A stretch of 54,092 nucleotides of DNA from Betaproteobacteria bacterium (GCA_947476535.1 CANJRC010000014.1:1-54092); one strand, 5' to 3'; shown: positions 18,667-29,246, numbered from the stretch's first letter. Made by a program: numbers and translations. The notes: a model not told the origin generated them from the sequence alone.

Positions 18667-18866
18667 CGGGCACCGCACAAGAGAGCCCGAAGTTTACCAA
18701 ACCCGGCGCCAGGCCAGCGCCTGAAACAGGGGCAAAGCAAAAAAAACCACCCTGCAGACTCAATCAGTCGCGGATCGTGAAAACGGTCAAAACTCGGAGC
18801 ATTCGCACGAGCATCCTCGTGTCGGGGTCGGGGATCCTGTTCTCAGAGACCTGACCGAGTGCTCGC

Positions 18867-19385
18867 TCAGACAGCTTCCTTGAGTTTGGCCTCCAGCAAT
18901 GCGTGCAACTGGGCGAAGTCGGGTTCGCCCAGGTACTGCTTGATCACGCGTCCGCGCTTATCGATGATGAAGGTGGTCGGTGTCAGACGCACGTTGCCGA
19001 AACTCTTTGCCACGCTGCCATCGACATCCAGCGCCACCTTGAAGGGCAGCTGTTTTTGCTGGGCATAGGAAAGTACATAATTAGGCGGGTCATAGTCCAT
19101 GGCCACGGCAACCGTCTCGAAGCCCTGTCCCTTGTACTTGTGGAACGTTTCGATGATGCGCGGCATCTCCGCCATGCAGGTGACACAGGACGTAGCCCAG
19201 AAATTGACTAGCACCACCTTGCCACGCAGGTCGCCAGTCGAGATATTTTCTCCGGCCAGGGTCTTGAACCGGACCTGCGGTGCTTCCGGCACCTGCCAGA
19301 TGGCGAAATAAGCGGCGACCGCCATTGCGGCCACGACCACAAAAAGACCAATCTGTCTTATTGGAGGTTTCTGCTGAGTCGGCAT
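18867..19385 (-). CDS. TlpA/ResA-like membrane-anchored thioredoxin-fold protein
   Basis: A 172-residue periplasmic thiol-disulfide oxidoreductase. A single N-terminal membrane anchor (QIGLFVVVAAMAVAAYFAIW) is followed by a thioredoxin fold with active site WATSCVTC, then the AhpC/TSA-like insert and the cis-Pro segment RLTPTTFIID. Proteins of this kind reduce or maintain cysteines in exported proteins, often for cytochrome c assembly; no cytochrome genes are nearby. The ATG at 19385 is chosen with GGAAAG upstream; an upstream TTG at 19403 is possible. Read downstream of the SGNH-like gene, on the same strand. Confidence 0.85.
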   Translation of the reverse strand: MPTQQKPPIRQIGLFVVVAAMAVAAYFAIWQVPEAPQVRFKTLAGENISTGDLRGKVVLVNFWATSCVTCMAEMPRIIETFHKYKGQGFETVAVAMDYDPPNYVLSYAQQKQLPFKVALDVDGSVAKSFGNVRLTPTTFIIDKRGRVIKQYLGEPDFAQLHALLEAKLKEAV

Positions 19386-19481
19386 TGTCTGGAATCTTTC
19401 CAAGTGTTCAATTCAATATGAGGGGATACAGCCCCTCATGCCCTCTATTTCTGGCGCCAGCGCCACTTGCCTCACGCCCGG

Positions 19482-20384
19482 CTAGAAGAAAACGTCCGCA
19501 CGGGAAGGATCGCGAGCAACAGCATACAGGGCGCTGAGGACGACATTGCTCGCCTTGCGCAGCCCGCGCTTGGACAGGCGGATGGGATCCGCATAATCTT
19601 CGTCTTCTGTGCACACCAGATTCAGATCGACCAGTGGCAGTCGCGCCGCGAAAACCCGCCGGACCAACCGATCGTTAAATACAGCCAGCGCGGTTGCCAC
19701 GGCGCGCTGGCGCGTTGGGTCTTCATAATGCGGAGGATACATGTTGCAGACCACTGTTGGCAGGCGTGACGCCTTGGCAACCTGAATGAGTCGCTCAGCC
19801 TGTTGTTCGTACTCGTCAGCAGCGACCGACAGCAACCATAGAGCCTCTTCGTAGGTTTCCGGTCGCTTGCCAAGCAGTCCGCTCTCTTCGATCGCGCGAT
19901 TGCCCTCAATGCCAATCATGACATGCGATGCATCCGCCGGAAGCTGGAACAGGACGCCTGCCCTTGCAATATCTGCAACGCTCAGCAGGGTGAGCTTCCA
20001 CGGACGGGACTCCTGGGGCAGCAAAAGACTTTCCACCCTGCCTTCTCCTTTTTCGCGCAGCGACATGAGCTCCGCGATGGCATCACCCAGCACCACCAGG
20101 TGACTGATCCCGGCGCCATTTGCCGCCACTGCCGCCGCGGGCTCGCCAGGGTCGCTGGTTGCAGAGTCCTCTTCCAGCGTCAGGTCGAGGCTGGGCCAGT
20201 CGAGCATGCTCTCGTCGGTTTCCGTCTGCCTGGGTGTTTCGTCGGTCATGGCTGCCTGTTCGAACTTGATCAGGGAATAGGATTCATTCGCCGCGGCGAA
20301 GGCGACTTCGCGCGGACTGCGGCACGCCTGCAGTTGCGCCTCGAAGCGAAACAGTCGCCCGGCGATGTCGTCGCCGTCGCTCAT
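19482..20384 (-). CDS. SGNH-hydrolase-like protein lacking catalytic residues, with HlyD-type N-terminus
   Basis: A 300-residue protein of unknown function. Residues about 8-48 (IAGRLFRFEAQLQ, then NESYSLIKFEQAAM) resemble the cytoplasmic N-terminus of a subgroup of HlyD-type efflux adaptors. After an acidic linker (50-85), residues about 94-290 follow the SGNH hydrolase layout: block I LVVLGDAI (95-103), block III VMIGIEGN (155-162) and block V DYADPIRLSKRG (263-274). The nucleophile Ser of GDS is Ala here, and the block V His is not at its usual place, so it is probably not an esterase. The start overlaps the preceding HlyD remnant by 4 bases (ATGA). No signal peptide is seen. Confidence 0.6.
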   Translation of the reverse strand: MSDGDDIAGRLFRFEAQLQACRSPREVAFAAANESYSLIKFEQAAMTDETPRQTETDESMLDWPSLDLTLEEDSATSDPGEPAAAVAANGAGISHLVVLGDAIAELMSLREKGEGRVESLLLPQESRPWKLTLLSVADIARAGVLFQLPADASHVMIGIEGNRAIEESGLLGKRPETYEEALWLLSVAADEYEQQAERLIQVAKASRLPTVVCNMYPPHYEDPTRQRAVATALAVFNDRLVRRVFAARLPLVDLNLVCTEDEDYADPIRLSKRGLRKASNVVLSALYAVARDPSRADVFF

Positions 20385-20677
20385 TGCTTTTGCAACCTGC
20401 CTCGGGCGAAAAATTCAGCCATACCGACCATCCCCGGCAGCAGGCCGTTGGTGACTCCCTCGAATAGTCCATCAACTTCCAGCTGCTGGCTGACGCCTTC
20501 CACACGTGAATTCAGTCTCGATACGCTGGCACGAAATCGCCTGCCATCCTCGAGATGCACCTGAAACAACGCTCCGGGAGCGCGGTTGCGAAAGTGCGAA
20601 GCCGGCACGAACATCTGGGCTTTCAAGGATGAAGTATTGACAAGCTCCACCAGCGGATTGCCCAGTTCACCCTCGGC
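20381..20677 (-). pseudogene. C-terminal remnant of an HlyD-family efflux adaptor
   Basis: From 20677 downwards the minus strand reads AEGELGNPLVELVNTSSLKA, then MFVPASHFRNRAPGALFQVH and on to NGLLPGMVGMAEF before the stop. This is the beta-barrel end of a membrane-fusion adaptor (pattern PLV-x-LV ... LKV-x-x-x-V-P ... LPGM-x-G). A stop codon (20678-20680) precedes it, and the coiled-coil, lipoyl and N-terminal membrane parts are missing. A GTG at 20650 could still drive an 89-residue product. It overlaps the next gene by 4 bases, as in a former adaptor operon. Confidence 0.65.
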
Positions 20678-20703
20678 TCACAATAATTCACAAGCTCCAC
20701 CAC
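20640..20703. repeat. 13-base direct repeat at the HlyD/polA junction
   Basis: ACAAGCTCCACCA occurs at 20640-20652, inside the HlyD remnant, and again at 20690-20702, in the gap next to the polA stop. The copies flank the point where HlyD homology ends. Such a pair fits a slippage or recombination scar that accompanied the loss of the adaptor's 5' part. Confidence 0.5.
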
Positions 20704-20727
20704 GCTTTGACAATGATCAACAAGGCG

Positions 20728-23490
20728 TCAGTGCGCAACCTCCCAATTCGCACCCTCACCAACATCCACTACCAAGGGGGCTCTCAGGCTGGCGACCCCA
20801 CACATCAATACCGGCAGTTCTCGCCTGACGGAATCCATCTCTGCTTGCGGCACTTCAAGCACCAGTTCGTCGTGAACTTGCATGATGAGCTTGGTCGAGA
20901 GCCGCTCCCGGTCGAGCCAGCCCTGCACGGCGATCATGGCAAGCTTGATGAGATCGGCAGCAGTACCCTGCATTGGCGCATTGATTGCGGAACGTTCCGC
21001 ATTGCCGCGACGCGCTGCGTTGGACGATCGAATTTCGGGGAGCCAAAGACGGCGTCCAAATATCGTTTCCACATAGCCCCTGTCCTTCGCCTGGGTCCGC
21101 ACCTCGTCCATGTAGCGCTTCACCCCGGGATAGCGCACGAAATAGCTGGAAATATAGGCCTGCGCAGTCGCTCTCTCCAAACCGAGCTGCTGGGCCAGGC
21201 CAAAAGCAGACATACCGTACATGAGACCAAAATTGATGGCCTTGGCGTAACGTCGCTCTTCCGAAGTGACCTCGGCAATGGATCGTCCAAAGACCTCGGC
21301 AGCGGTAGCACGATGGACGTCTTCGCCGGCTGCAAAGGCGCGCAGGAGATTCTCATCGCCAGAAATGTGCGCCATGATGCGCAGCTCAACTTGGGAATAG
21401 TCGGCGGACACAATGAGGGACCCGGCCGGAGCAACGAATGCTTCGCGAATTCGCCGGCCTTCTGCAGTCCTTACAGGGATGTTCTGCAGGTTGGGGTCGT
21501 TGGATGACAGGCGTCCGGTAACTGCCGTGGCTTGCCCATAGTTGGTGTGCACCCGCCCGGTCATGGCATTGACCATCCGTGGAAGCTTGTCGGTGTAGGT
21601 CGATTTCAGCTTGGCGATCTCGCGATACTGGAGCAGCATTTTCGCCAAGGGATGGTCGAGAGCCAGCTTGGCGAGCACCTCTTCATCGGTTGAAGGTGCG
21701 CCAGAAGGCGTCTTCTTCACCACCGGCATGCCCTTTTGCTCGAAAAATATTTCAGCGATCTGCTTTGGCGAATTGAGATTGAAAGGCTGACCAGCCTCGC
21801 GATGAGCCCCGGCTTCCAGTTCCATCATCTTTTGCCCAAGCTCACGGCTTTGGATTGCCAGTAGGCCCGCGTCTATCAGAACGCCATTGCGCTCAATCCG
21901 GAACAGGATTTCCCGCACCGGAATCTCAATGGACTCATAGACAAACTTGAGCCTCTCGTCCGCGCAGACACGCGGGTACATTCCCAGATGCAGTTGCAGC
22001 GTGATGTCCGCATCCTCGGCAGCATATTGGGCGGCGCGCTCGACTTCAACCTGTTCGAATCCGATGCGCTTGGCGCCAGTTCCGGTGACTTCGTCATAGG
22101 AAATGGTCTTCGCACCGAGGACACGCTGCGCAAGAGTGTCCATGTCGTGGCGCTGGTGGCTCTCCAATACATAGGATTGCAGCAGGGTGTCGTGGACAAC
22201 GCCCGCCAGCGCCACACCATGATTCGCAAACACATGTTGGTCATACTTTGCGTTCTGACCTAGTTTTGGATAGTGCGCGTTTTCCAGCCACGGACGCAGG
22301 ATCTCGATCGCGCGAGCAACACCTATTTGCGCAGGAGCGCCCGCGTAATCGTGAGCCAACGGGACATAGGCTGCTCGGCCAGGCTCGACGGAGAACGATA
22401 TGCCAACCAGTTTCGCTCCCAAAGGATCCAGACTGGTCGTTTCGGTGTCGAAAGCGGCAAGTGACGCCTGTTCGAGGCGCTTCAGCCACAGTTCCAGTAC
22501 GCCCTCTTCGCTGATCGAGGCGTAGTCGCGCGTCGAATTGAATTCCGCTGCCGGAACCGCGGCAATCTCAACGCGCGGGAATCCTCTTTCGGGGTTAGCG
22601 GCCAAATTGCCGGCGGGCTCTGCATCCCCTTCGCCGCGAACTTCGCGCAACCAGGTCCGGAATCCGTAGCGTGCAAAAAGCTCCTCCAATCGCACATCGT
22701 CGCGTGACTGGAGCGAGAGGCTGTCAGGCTGTGCATCAAGGTCAACGTCGCACTTCACAGTCAGCAATCGCCTCGCTTGCGGCAACCACTCAAGCGAGTT
22801 GCGCAAATTTTCTCCTACAACTCCACCGATTTCGGAGGAATGTGCGACGACATTGTCCAGGGTGCCGAATTGCTGCAGCCATTTGACGGCAGTCTTCGGC
22901 CCCACCTTGTGAACACCTGGCACGTTGTCGACGCTGTCGCCGACAAAGGAAAAATAATCCACGATCCGCTCCGGCGGGACACCGAATTTTGCGATCACGC
23001 CATCGACGTCGAGACGCTCGTTGGTCATCGTATTGATGAGCGTCACATGCGAGGTGACAAGCTGTGCCAGATCCTTGTCTCCGGTCGACACCACGCACTC
23101 CATACCATCCGCTTCTGCCCGTCGCGCAAGTGTGCCGATGACATCGTCGGCCTCCACCCCTTCGATGCTGATCAGTGGCCACCCCATGGCGCGAATGCAC
23201 TCATGGAGGGGCCCAATCTGTCGCGCCAGTTCGTCGGGCATCGGCGGGCGATTGGCCTTGTATTCCGGGTACCAGTCATTCCGAAATGTCTTGCCCTTCG
23301 CATCGAAGACGCAGGCACAGCGAAGATCCACGTTCATAGCATTGAAATCGGCAATAAGCCGTCGCAGCATGTTGAGGACACCGTAGATTGCCCCTGTCGG
23401 CTCGCCTGCGGCATTCCTGAGGTCAGGCATCGCGTGGAAAGCGCGATACAAATAGGAAGACCCGTCAACAAGAACCAGCGTTTTTCTCAA
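20728..23490 (-). CDS. polA: DNA polymerase I
   Basis: A 920-residue replication and repair polymerase with three domains. The 5' nuclease begins LVLVDGSSYLYRAFHAM. The 3'-5' exonuclease keeps FDTETTSLD and YAAEDADIT, so proofreading should work. The polymerase has motif A SADYSQVELRIMAHIS, motif B RRYAKAINFGLMYG and motif C MQVHDELVLE. The start is uncertain: family alignment favours TTG at 23490 (LRKTLVLVDG), while the first ATG at 23562 would add 24 residues with no homology. Neither has a good ribosome binding site. It is divergent from the DUF2782 gene. Confidence 0.95.
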   Translation of the reverse strand: MRKTLVLVDGSSYLYRAFHAMPDLRNAAGEPTGAIYGVLNMLRRLIADFNAMNVDLRCACVFDAKGKTFRNDWYPEYKANRPPMPDELARQIGPLHECIRAMGWPLISIEGVEADDVIGTLARRAEADGMECVVSTGDKDLAQLVTSHVTLINTMTNERLDVDGVIAKFGVPPERIVDYFSFVGDSVDNVPGVHKVGPKTAVKWLQQFGTLDNVVAHSSEIGGVVGENLRNSLEWLPQARRLLTVKCDVDLDAQPDSLSLQSRDDVRLEELFARYGFRTWLREVRGEGDAEPAGNLAANPERGFPRVEIAAVPAAEFNSTRDYASISEEGVLELWLKRLEQASLAAFDTETTSLDPLGAKLVGISFSVEPGRAAYVPLAHDYAGAPAQIGVARAIEILRPWLENAHYPKLGQNAKYDQHVFANHGVALAGVVHDTLLQSYVLESHQRHDMDTLAQRVLGAKTISYDEVTGTGAKRIGFEQVEVERAAQYAAEDADITLQLHLGMYPRVCADERLKFVYESIEIPVREILFRIERNGVLIDAGLLAIQSRELGQKMMELEAGAHREAGQPFNLNSPKQIAEIFFEQKGMPVVKKTPSGAPSTDEEVLAKLALDHPLAKMLLQYREIAKLKSTYTDKLPRMVNAMTGRVHTNYGQATAVTGRLSSNDPNLQNIPVRTAEGRRIREAFVAPAGSLIVSADYSQVELRIMAHISGDENLLRAFAAGEDVHRATAAEVFGRSIAEVTSEERRYAKAINFGLMYGMSAFGLAQQLGLERATAQAYISSYFVRYPGVKRYMDEVRTQAKDRGYVETIFGRRLWLPEIRSSNAARRGNAERSAINAPMQGTAADLIKLAMIAVQGWLDRERLSTKLIMQVHDELVLEVPQAEMDSVRRELPVLMCGVASLRAPLVVDVGEGANWEVAH

Positions 23491-23689
23491 GGGGTGGTGA
23501 CCAGTCGTGAAGAATTGCCGACGCCCGCTGGCTACAGCTGGGGAGCCCGCTGTTCGGCGCATAGACTCGGCACGCGCGAAGCATTATGTCAGAATTTTGC
23601 GGCTGAACCGATGGCACGCACAATGAACAACCCTACGCCCGCGGCTTGATCTGCTAAACTTTCAGCCACTGTCTTATTTGCGAAATCCC

Positions 23690-24016
23690 ATGCTCCGGCG
23701 CACACACATTGCTGTACTGGCCTGCCTTGCACTGCTGCCCGTGGCGGTTACAGCCCAGCAATTACCCAAGCTGGAGCCATTACCCCCTCCGCCCCCGCCG
23801 GGAGTGACGAGCGATATCAGTGAAACGCCAATCCGCATTTCACCTGGGGCTAACGAACAGGTTGAAGATGTTACTGTAGACGGGCAGCGTGGCGTAAAGG
23901 TGACGCAGCCGGATGGCAGTACTTACTACCTGCTACCGGCGCCTTCTGCGGGCCCATTGAGGGATCCGACTGATACAGGATTGCGGGTACCTCTGTGGGT
24001 GATTCGGCAATTCTGA
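23690..24016 (+). CDS. DUF2782 exported small protein
   Basis: A 108-residue protein with a signal peptide (MLRRTHIAVLACLALLPVAV, cleavage near TAQQ), a proline run (PLPPPPPPG) and the compact DUF2782 core GANEQVEDVTVDGQRGVKVT then QPDGSTYYLLP. DUF2782 proteins are of unknown function and, in betaproteobacteria, commonly sit beside polA, as here. It is expected in the periplasm or outer envelope. The ATG at 23690 is chosen over one four codons upstream because the signal peptide starts there. Confidence 0.82.
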   Translation: MLRRTHIAVLACLALLPVAVTAQQLPKLEPLPPPPPPGVTSDISETPIRISPGANEQVEDVTVDGQRGVKVTQPDGSTYYLLPAPSAGPLRDPTDTGLRVPLWVIRQF

Positions 24017-24230
24017 ATCCCTCCTGACCGGCAGTCGGCCATGCCGTTGCGACGACGGCATTTCGACGTAGCCACTCAATGCAGGCGATGTCGGTCTTTA
24101 CAACCGCAACCACCGAACGGTTGGCAGTATGGCCACAGCATTTCGCCGTTGGCCCGACGAGGCAGCCCAAAGTGACGCCGGGCGATATCGGAAAATTTCA
24201 AATGAACGATGGGTTTAAGGCTGCGAAGCC

Positions 24231-25061
24231 ATGAAAGTGGTCCCTGCCAGCAACGGTTGGCAATGGCTCTCGCTCGGCTGGGGATTGTTCAAGCGCAACC
24301 CACTCGGATGGCTTGGCTTGGTAATGGGCTACTGGATGCTCATCGCGCTGATCAATGAAATTCCACTGGTTGGTGCCGCGATTTCAACCTTGCTGCTGCC
24401 GGCATTTTCCATGAGCTTCATGGCTGCTTGCGTAGCGGCCCAAGGCGGCACACGCCCTTCACTACGAATGCTGTTAGAGGGGTTCCAAAGCCGCTTGTCG
24501 ACCCTGCTCGTTGTCGGTGGTTTGTACCTGATTTCAATACTGATGGTGCTTGGAATCGCATCATTGCTCGATGGCGGAACATTATTCCGATGGATGGTGA
24601 GAGGGGTATCGCCCTCGGAAAGTGCCATCGCCAATGGGTCTGTCCTGGGTGCGCTTGTTCTTGCCAGTGTCATTGCCACGCCTGCCTTCATGGCCTTCTG
24701 GTTTGCACCTGTGCTGGCTGTATGGCGGGAAATGGGGGCCGCGCAATCCATGTTTTACAGTTTTTTTGCGAGTCTTCGAAACTGGCGCGCCTTTGCGGTG
24801 TATGGGCTTGTGATTGCGATAGCTGCTTTGGCGTTTTCCTTAGCTGTCACGGTCATGGCCATTGCCGTTCGTGGCAATGCCGCCATCCTGCGCGGACTCA
24901 TGTTAGGCCTGACCATCGGGATTTTGCCAACAATTTTTGCCAGCTTCTTCTACAGCTACCGGGATATTTTTGGCACTGATGTGGACACCGATTCCGCCGT
25001 GCCAACTAGTAACGGGATTGCGACCGCCCCCCCCCCATCCGGGTCAGGTCCCGATATTTGA
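24231..25061 (+). CDS. BPSS1780-type multi-pass membrane protein
   Basis: A 276-residue inner-membrane protein with about six hydrophobic segments (for example WLGLVMGYWMLIALI, LLVVGGLYLISILMVLGIAS and LVIAIAALAFSLAVTVMAI). It begins VPASNGWQWLSLGWGLFKRNP, the N-terminal pattern of the betaproteobacterial family named after B. pseudomallei BPSS1780. Function unknown. The tail TDSAVPTSNGIATAPPPSG is disordered and contains a 10-base C run (about 25027-25036) that could vary by slippage. It follows DUF2782 on the same strand after about 210 bases with no gene. Confidence 0.8.
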   Translation: MKVVPASNGWQWLSLGWGLFKRNPLGWLGLVMGYWMLIALINEIPLVGAAISTLLLPAFSMSFMAACVAAQGGTRPSLRMLLEGFQSRLSTLLVVGGLYLISILMVLGIASLLDGGTLFRWMVRGVSPSESAIANGSVLGALVLASVIATPAFMAFWFAPVLAVWREMGAAQSMFYSFFASLRNWRAFAVYGLVIAIAALAFSLAVTVMAIAVRGNAAILRGLMLGLTIGILPTIFASFFYSYRDIFGTDVDTDSAVPTSNGIATAPPPSGSGPDI

Positions 25062-25249
25062 AGTGGAAGCTTGCTTTTCGTCGTGAAAGTGCACTCATGA
25101 CAAGCCGATGTTGCGCTGCAATATGCTAGTATTTTCCCTCATAAGTTCCCTTGCGGAGGAGCAGTCCCACCAAATAGCGTCGCCCGCTACGAACATTGAG
25201 GCGAGATCGGCTCACGGAGATTCACGGGCATTTGTTTCCAGGGCACTGA

Positions 25250-28200
25250 ATGACCCCCAGACTGCGCGAAATTCCGTACAACTACACGTCGTTTTCCGAT
25301 CGTGAAATCGTGGTGCGGCTATTGGGTGAACAGGCGTGGAACACGCTACTTGAACTGCGATCAGAGCGTCGCACAGGGCGTTCGGCGCGAATGCTCTATG
25401 AAGTCCTAGGAGATATCTGGGTCGTACAGCGCAATCCTTATCTACAAGACGACCTGCTTGACAATCCAAAGCGTCGCCGTGCACTGATCGGCGCACTTCA
25501 TCACCGACTCGGCGAAGTCGACAAGCGCCGCAGCAGCTTTACCGATGCGTCGGAAAATCCGGAGAGCCCTAATGCGGACTCCAGGGACGAGAAAGTCGTC
25601 TATTTGCTGGGCCAGGCCAAGGCCGCGGTAACTGCTTTTGAGGAGTGCTTTAAGTCCGACGCACGCTTGCGTTCGAGGGCGCGCCGCCTCCTTGAACGAA
25701 GCTCGCGACGCGACAGTATCCAGTTCGATGGCTTGGCACGCGTATCGCACGTCACTGACGCAACCGACTGGCGCGTGGAATACCCCTTTGTCGTATTGGC
25801 CCCCGACAGCGAGAAAGAAGTCGCCCTGCTGGTCTGCGACTGTATCGAACTTGGCCTGACCATCATTCCCCGAGGCGGCGGCACCGGATACACCGGAGGT
25901 GCTATACCTTTGACCCGGCATTCTGCAGTTATCAACACGGAAAAACTGGATGTCATTTCAGGTATCGAGATGGTCACCCTGCCGGGCGTTCATGAACCGG
26001 TTGCAACGGTACTCTGCGGCGCTGGAGTCGTCACCAAGCGCGTAATGGAACTCGCGGAACGGAACCATCTGGTGTTTGCGGTCGACCCTACTTCTGCAGA
26101 TGCTTCGTGCATTGGTGGGAACGTGGCGATGAATGCGGGCGGCAAGAAAGCCGTGCTGTGGGGCACTGCCCTCGATAATCTAGCATCCTGGCGAATGGTC
26201 GATCCGGAAGGGAGGATTCTCGAAACCACGCGACTGGACCACAACCTCGGGAAAATTCATGAAGTTGAGATGGCCCGATTTTCACTGCAACGCTTCCTGG
26301 CAGACGGCATCACGCCAGAAGGAACGCCCCAAATCCTGGAAATTGCAGGCACCAAATTTCGCAAAACCGGGCTCGGAAAGGATGTCACTGATAAGTTTCT
26401 CTCGGGATTGCCCGGCATCCAGAAAGAGGGTTGCGATGGAATCATTACGTCCGCCCGCTTTATTCTGCACAGGCAGCCTGCATCTGTTCGAACGGTCTGC
26501 CTGGAATTCTTTGGACAAGTTCGCGATTCGGTTCCCGCCATTGTTGAAATCAAGGGATTCATCGACCGCGAGCGTACCGGAACACAATCAGCAGTTCTCG
26601 CCGGACTTGAACACCTCGACGAGCGCTACCTGAGAGCCGTCGGGTACGCGACCAAGGCACGCCGTGCGGGCCGACCAAAGATGGTCCTAATTGGCGATAT
26701 CGCCGGCGAGAACGAAAATGAAGTTGCCCGCATCGCTTCCGAAGTAGTCCGAATTGCGAACGCTCGGGGCGGCGAAGGATTCGTGGCCGTAACCCCGGAA
26801 GCACGAAAGGTATTCTGGCTCGACCGCGCTCGGACAGCGGCCATTGCCAAGCACACAAACGCGTTCAAGATCAACGAAGACGTCGTGATACCGCTGGAAC
26901 GACTGGGAGATTATTCAGACGGGATTGAACGGATCAACATAGAGCTGTCGATTTCCAACAAGCTGGCGCTGCTCGATTCCCTCGAGGAATACCTGGCTGG
27001 TCCTCTGCAACTTTATCAGGGTGACGACGTTATTCCCGCGAGCGAATTGCTCGGTGACCGCGCCGCGCAGGCGTCCTCGCTGATTACTGAAGCTAGAAAA
27101 CGTTGGCGCTACCTCCTGGATAACCTGGACGCGCACCTGTCGGACATTTCCGACGATGCGATCGGAAGTGCCATTCCATCGCTCACCGTCTCGGCACTCA
27201 AGGACAGCAGCATATTCATGCTGGTTCAGAACCATACGGTTCGCGTGAGCTGGAAAGAAGAGATTCGAACGCAGCTAGAGAGAATTTTCGCCGGTATCGC
27301 ATACCGCCACATCCTCGAGGCTTGCGATGCCATTCATCGGAAGGTGCTTCGCGGTCGCGTGTTCGTGGCACTGCATATGCACGCCGGCGACGGCAATGTT
27401 CACACCAACATCCCGGTGAATTCCGATGACTACGAAATGCTGCAACGTGCCAATACGGCAGTCGCACGCATCATGACGCTTGCAAAATCCTTGGGGGGAG
27501 TCATTTCCGGCGAACACGGCATTGGCATCACCAAGATCGAGTTCCTGGAACCGCACGAGATGGAGGCCTTCAGAGACTACAAGCAACGCGTCGATCCGGA
27601 TGGGCGATTCAACAAGGGTAAGTTGCTTCCTGGCGGAGACCTTCGCAATGCCTATACCCCGTCCTTCAACCTGCTCGGTGCCGAGTCACTAATTCTCGAG
27701 CAATCGGCCATTGGGAGTATTGCCGACTCCATCAAGGACTGCCTGCGTTGCGGCAAATGCAAACCGGTATGTGCGACGCATGTTCCACGGGCCAACCTGC
27801 TTTACTCGCCTCGGAACAAGATTCTGGCCACGTCGCTACTCATCGAGGCGTTTCTTTACGAAGAGCAGACCCGACGTGGCATTTCCATCCGGCACTTCGA
27901 TGAATTCGGCGACGTTGCCGACCACTGCACAGTCTGCCACAAATGCGAGAACCCCTGTCCTGTCGACATCGACTACGGGGATGTATCCGTGGCGATGCGA
28001 AATTTTCTCCGAGTTCAGGGCCGAAAGAAATTCAGCCCTGTTACTTCACTCGCGATGGCCTTCCTGACCGTGAAGGATCCCAACACCATTAAGCTTGCGC
28101 GAGCTGTCATGGTTGGATTGGCCTACCGATTGCAGCGCACTGCCTATCGCGTTGCCACCTGGATTGGGCTAACCCGCCGACAGACGAAGGCGCCACCCGC

Positions 28201-29146
28201 CACGGTTGGACGTGCACCCATCCGGGCGCAAGTCATCCACTTCATCAATAAGCCGATGCCTGGCGGCCTGCCCAAGCGCACGTCCAGGGCACTTCTTGAC
28301 ATCGAGGACCGCAATTTCATCCCCATCATTCGCGACGCCAGGAAAGTCACCGAAGACTCCGACGCAGTGTTCTATTTTCCTGGGTGTGGGTCTGAAAGGC
28401 TCTTCGGCCAAGTGGGTCTTGCCACGCAGGCGATGCTCTATGAAGTTGGCGCCATCACGGTTTTGCCCCCGGGGTACCTGTGCTGCGGCTACCCACAAAC
28501 TTCGGCAGGCGAAGAAGACAAGGGCCAGGCCATCGTTACGGACAACCGGGTCTTGTTTCACCGCGTCGCCAATACACTAAATTACCTCGATATCAAGACC
28601 GTCATCGTGTCTTGCGGAACCTGCATGGACCAGCTTCAGAAATACGAGTTCGAAAAGATCTTCCCTGGGTGCCGGCTGCTCGACATCCACGAGTATTTGA
28701 CGGAAAAAGGCGTGCGACTCGAAGGGGTTACAGGAACCAGATACATGTACCACGACCCGTGCCACTCGCCGATGAAGACTTACCAGCCGATGCAAGTGGT
28801 CAATACGCTGATGGGTACAGAGGTCACGTTGAACGAGCGCTGCTGTGGAGAGTCGGGCACCCTGGCGATCACAAGACCAGATGTTTCCACCCAAGTGCGG
28901 TTTCGCAAGGAAGAGGAGATGCGTAAAGGCGCATCGGCCTTGCGCGATGCCAATTTTTTGGGCGATGTGAAAATCCTCACGTCCTGCCCATCCTGCCTGC
29001 AGGGCCTGGCTCGCTTTGACGATGATGCCGGAACAACCGCAGACTATATCGTTGTGGAACTCGCCAAACATCTGCTGGGCCAGAACTGGATGGCGGACTA
29101 TGTTGGACGGGCCAATCACGGTGGCATCGAACGAGTTCTATTGTAA
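25250..29146 (+). CDS. DUF3683-FAD-linked oxidase / 4Fe-4S / CCG-domain fusion
   Basis: A 1298-residue multidomain oxidoreductase. The N-terminal DUF3683 ([20 protein letters not shown] onward, about 1-110) is followed by a PCMH-type FAD-binding domain with [14 protein letters not shown], an FAD-linked oxidase C-terminal domain ([15 protein letters not shown] and GEHGIGITK), two 4Fe-4S motifs ([11 protein letters not shown] and [11 protein letters not shown]) and two CCG domains ([30 protein letters not shown]). This is the architecture of D-lactate/2-hydroxyacid dehydrogenases joined to their Fe-S partner, probably feeding electrons to the quinone pool. Substrate unproven; D-lactate or a related 2-hydroxyacid is the usual guess. 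Confidence 0.9.
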   Translation: MTPRLREIPYNYTSFSDREIVVRLLGEQAWNTLLELRSERRTGRSARMLYEVLGDIWVVQRNPYLQDDLLDNPKRRRALIGALHHRLGEVDKRRSSFTDASENPESPNADSRDEKVVYLLGQAKAAVTAFEECFKSDARLRSRARRLLERSSRRDSIQFDGLARVSHVTDATDWRVEYPFVVLAPDSEKEVALLVCDCIELGLTIIPRGGGTGYTGGAIPLTRHSAVINTEKLDVISGIEMVTLPGVHEPVATVLCGAGVVTKRVMELAERNHLVFAVDPTSADASCIGGNVAMNAGGKKAVLWGTALDNLASWRMVDPEGRILETTRLDHNLGKIHEVEMARFSLQRFLADGITPEGTPQILEIAGTKFRKTGLGKDVTDKFLSGLPGIQKEGCDGIITSARFILHRQPASVRTVCLEFFGQVRDSVPAIVEIKGFIDRERTGTQSAVLAGLEHLDERYLRAVGYATKARRAGRPKMVLIGDIAGENENEVARIASEVVRIANARGGEGFVAVTPEARKVFWLDRARTAAIAKHTNAFKINEDVVIPLERLGDYSDGIERINIELSISNKLALLDSLEEYLAGPLQLYQGDDVIPASELLGDRAAQASSLITEARKRWRYLLDNLDAHLSDISDDAIGSAIPSLTVSALKDSSIFMLVQNHTVRVSWKEEIRTQLERIFAGIAYRHILEACDAIHRKVLRGRVFVALHMHAGDGNVHTNIPVNSDDYEMLQRANTAVARIMTLAKSLGGVISGEHGIGITKIEFLEPHEMEAFRDYKQRVDPDGRFNKGKLLPGGDLRNAYTPSFNLLGAESLILEQSAIGSIADSIKDCLRCGKCKPVCATHVPRANLLYSPRNKILATSLLIEAFLYEEQTRRGISIRHFDEFGDVADHCTVCHKCENPCPVDIDYGDVSVAMRNFLRVQGRKKFSPVTSLAMAFLTVKDPNTIKLARAVMVGLAYRLQRTAYRVATWIGLTRRQTKAPPATVGRAPIRAQVIHFINKPMPGGLPKRTSRALLDIEDRNFIPIIRDARKVTEDSDAVFYFPGCGSERLFGQVGLATQAMLYEVGAITVLPPGYLCCGYPQTSAGEEDKGQAIVTDNRVLFHRVANTLNYLDIKTVIVSCGTCMDQLQKYEFEKIFPGCRLLDIHEYLTEKGVRLEGVTGTRYMYHDPCHSPMKTYQPMQVVNTLMGTEVTLNERCCGESGTLAITRPDVSTQVRFRKEEEMRKGASALRDANFLGDVKILTSCPSCLQGLARFDDDAGTTADYIVVELAKHLLGQNWMADYVGRANHGGIERVLL

Positions 29147-29219
29147 GGTCGCCCCCTTCACCTGCTCTAGCGTCCCGGGACATCGCGAGCACATCTGATA
29201 TTCTTCGGCCATGCAGCCA

Positions 29220-29246
29220 GCGTGCAAGCGTGCAAGCGTGCAAGCG
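29220..29246. repeat. 8-base tandem repeat
   Basis: The unit GCGTGCAA occurs three times followed by a partial GCG. It lies upstream of the HIT gene. Because 8 is not a multiple of 3, copy-number change would shift any frame through it, which argues that coding starts downstream of it. Confidence 0.8.

Noticed and set aside
18667-18866. Possible glycine riboswitch upstream of gcvT
   Set aside because: The leader has a purine-rich stretch and a U-run on the minus strand, but I cannot find the conserved GGAGAG, GCGCCGAAGG or ACTCTCAGGC cores of the aptamer.
25027-25036. Ten-base C run near the end of the membrane protein gene as a phase-variation tract
   Set aside because: It lies in the disordered last residues, where a frameshift would change only a few codons, so switching would have little effect.
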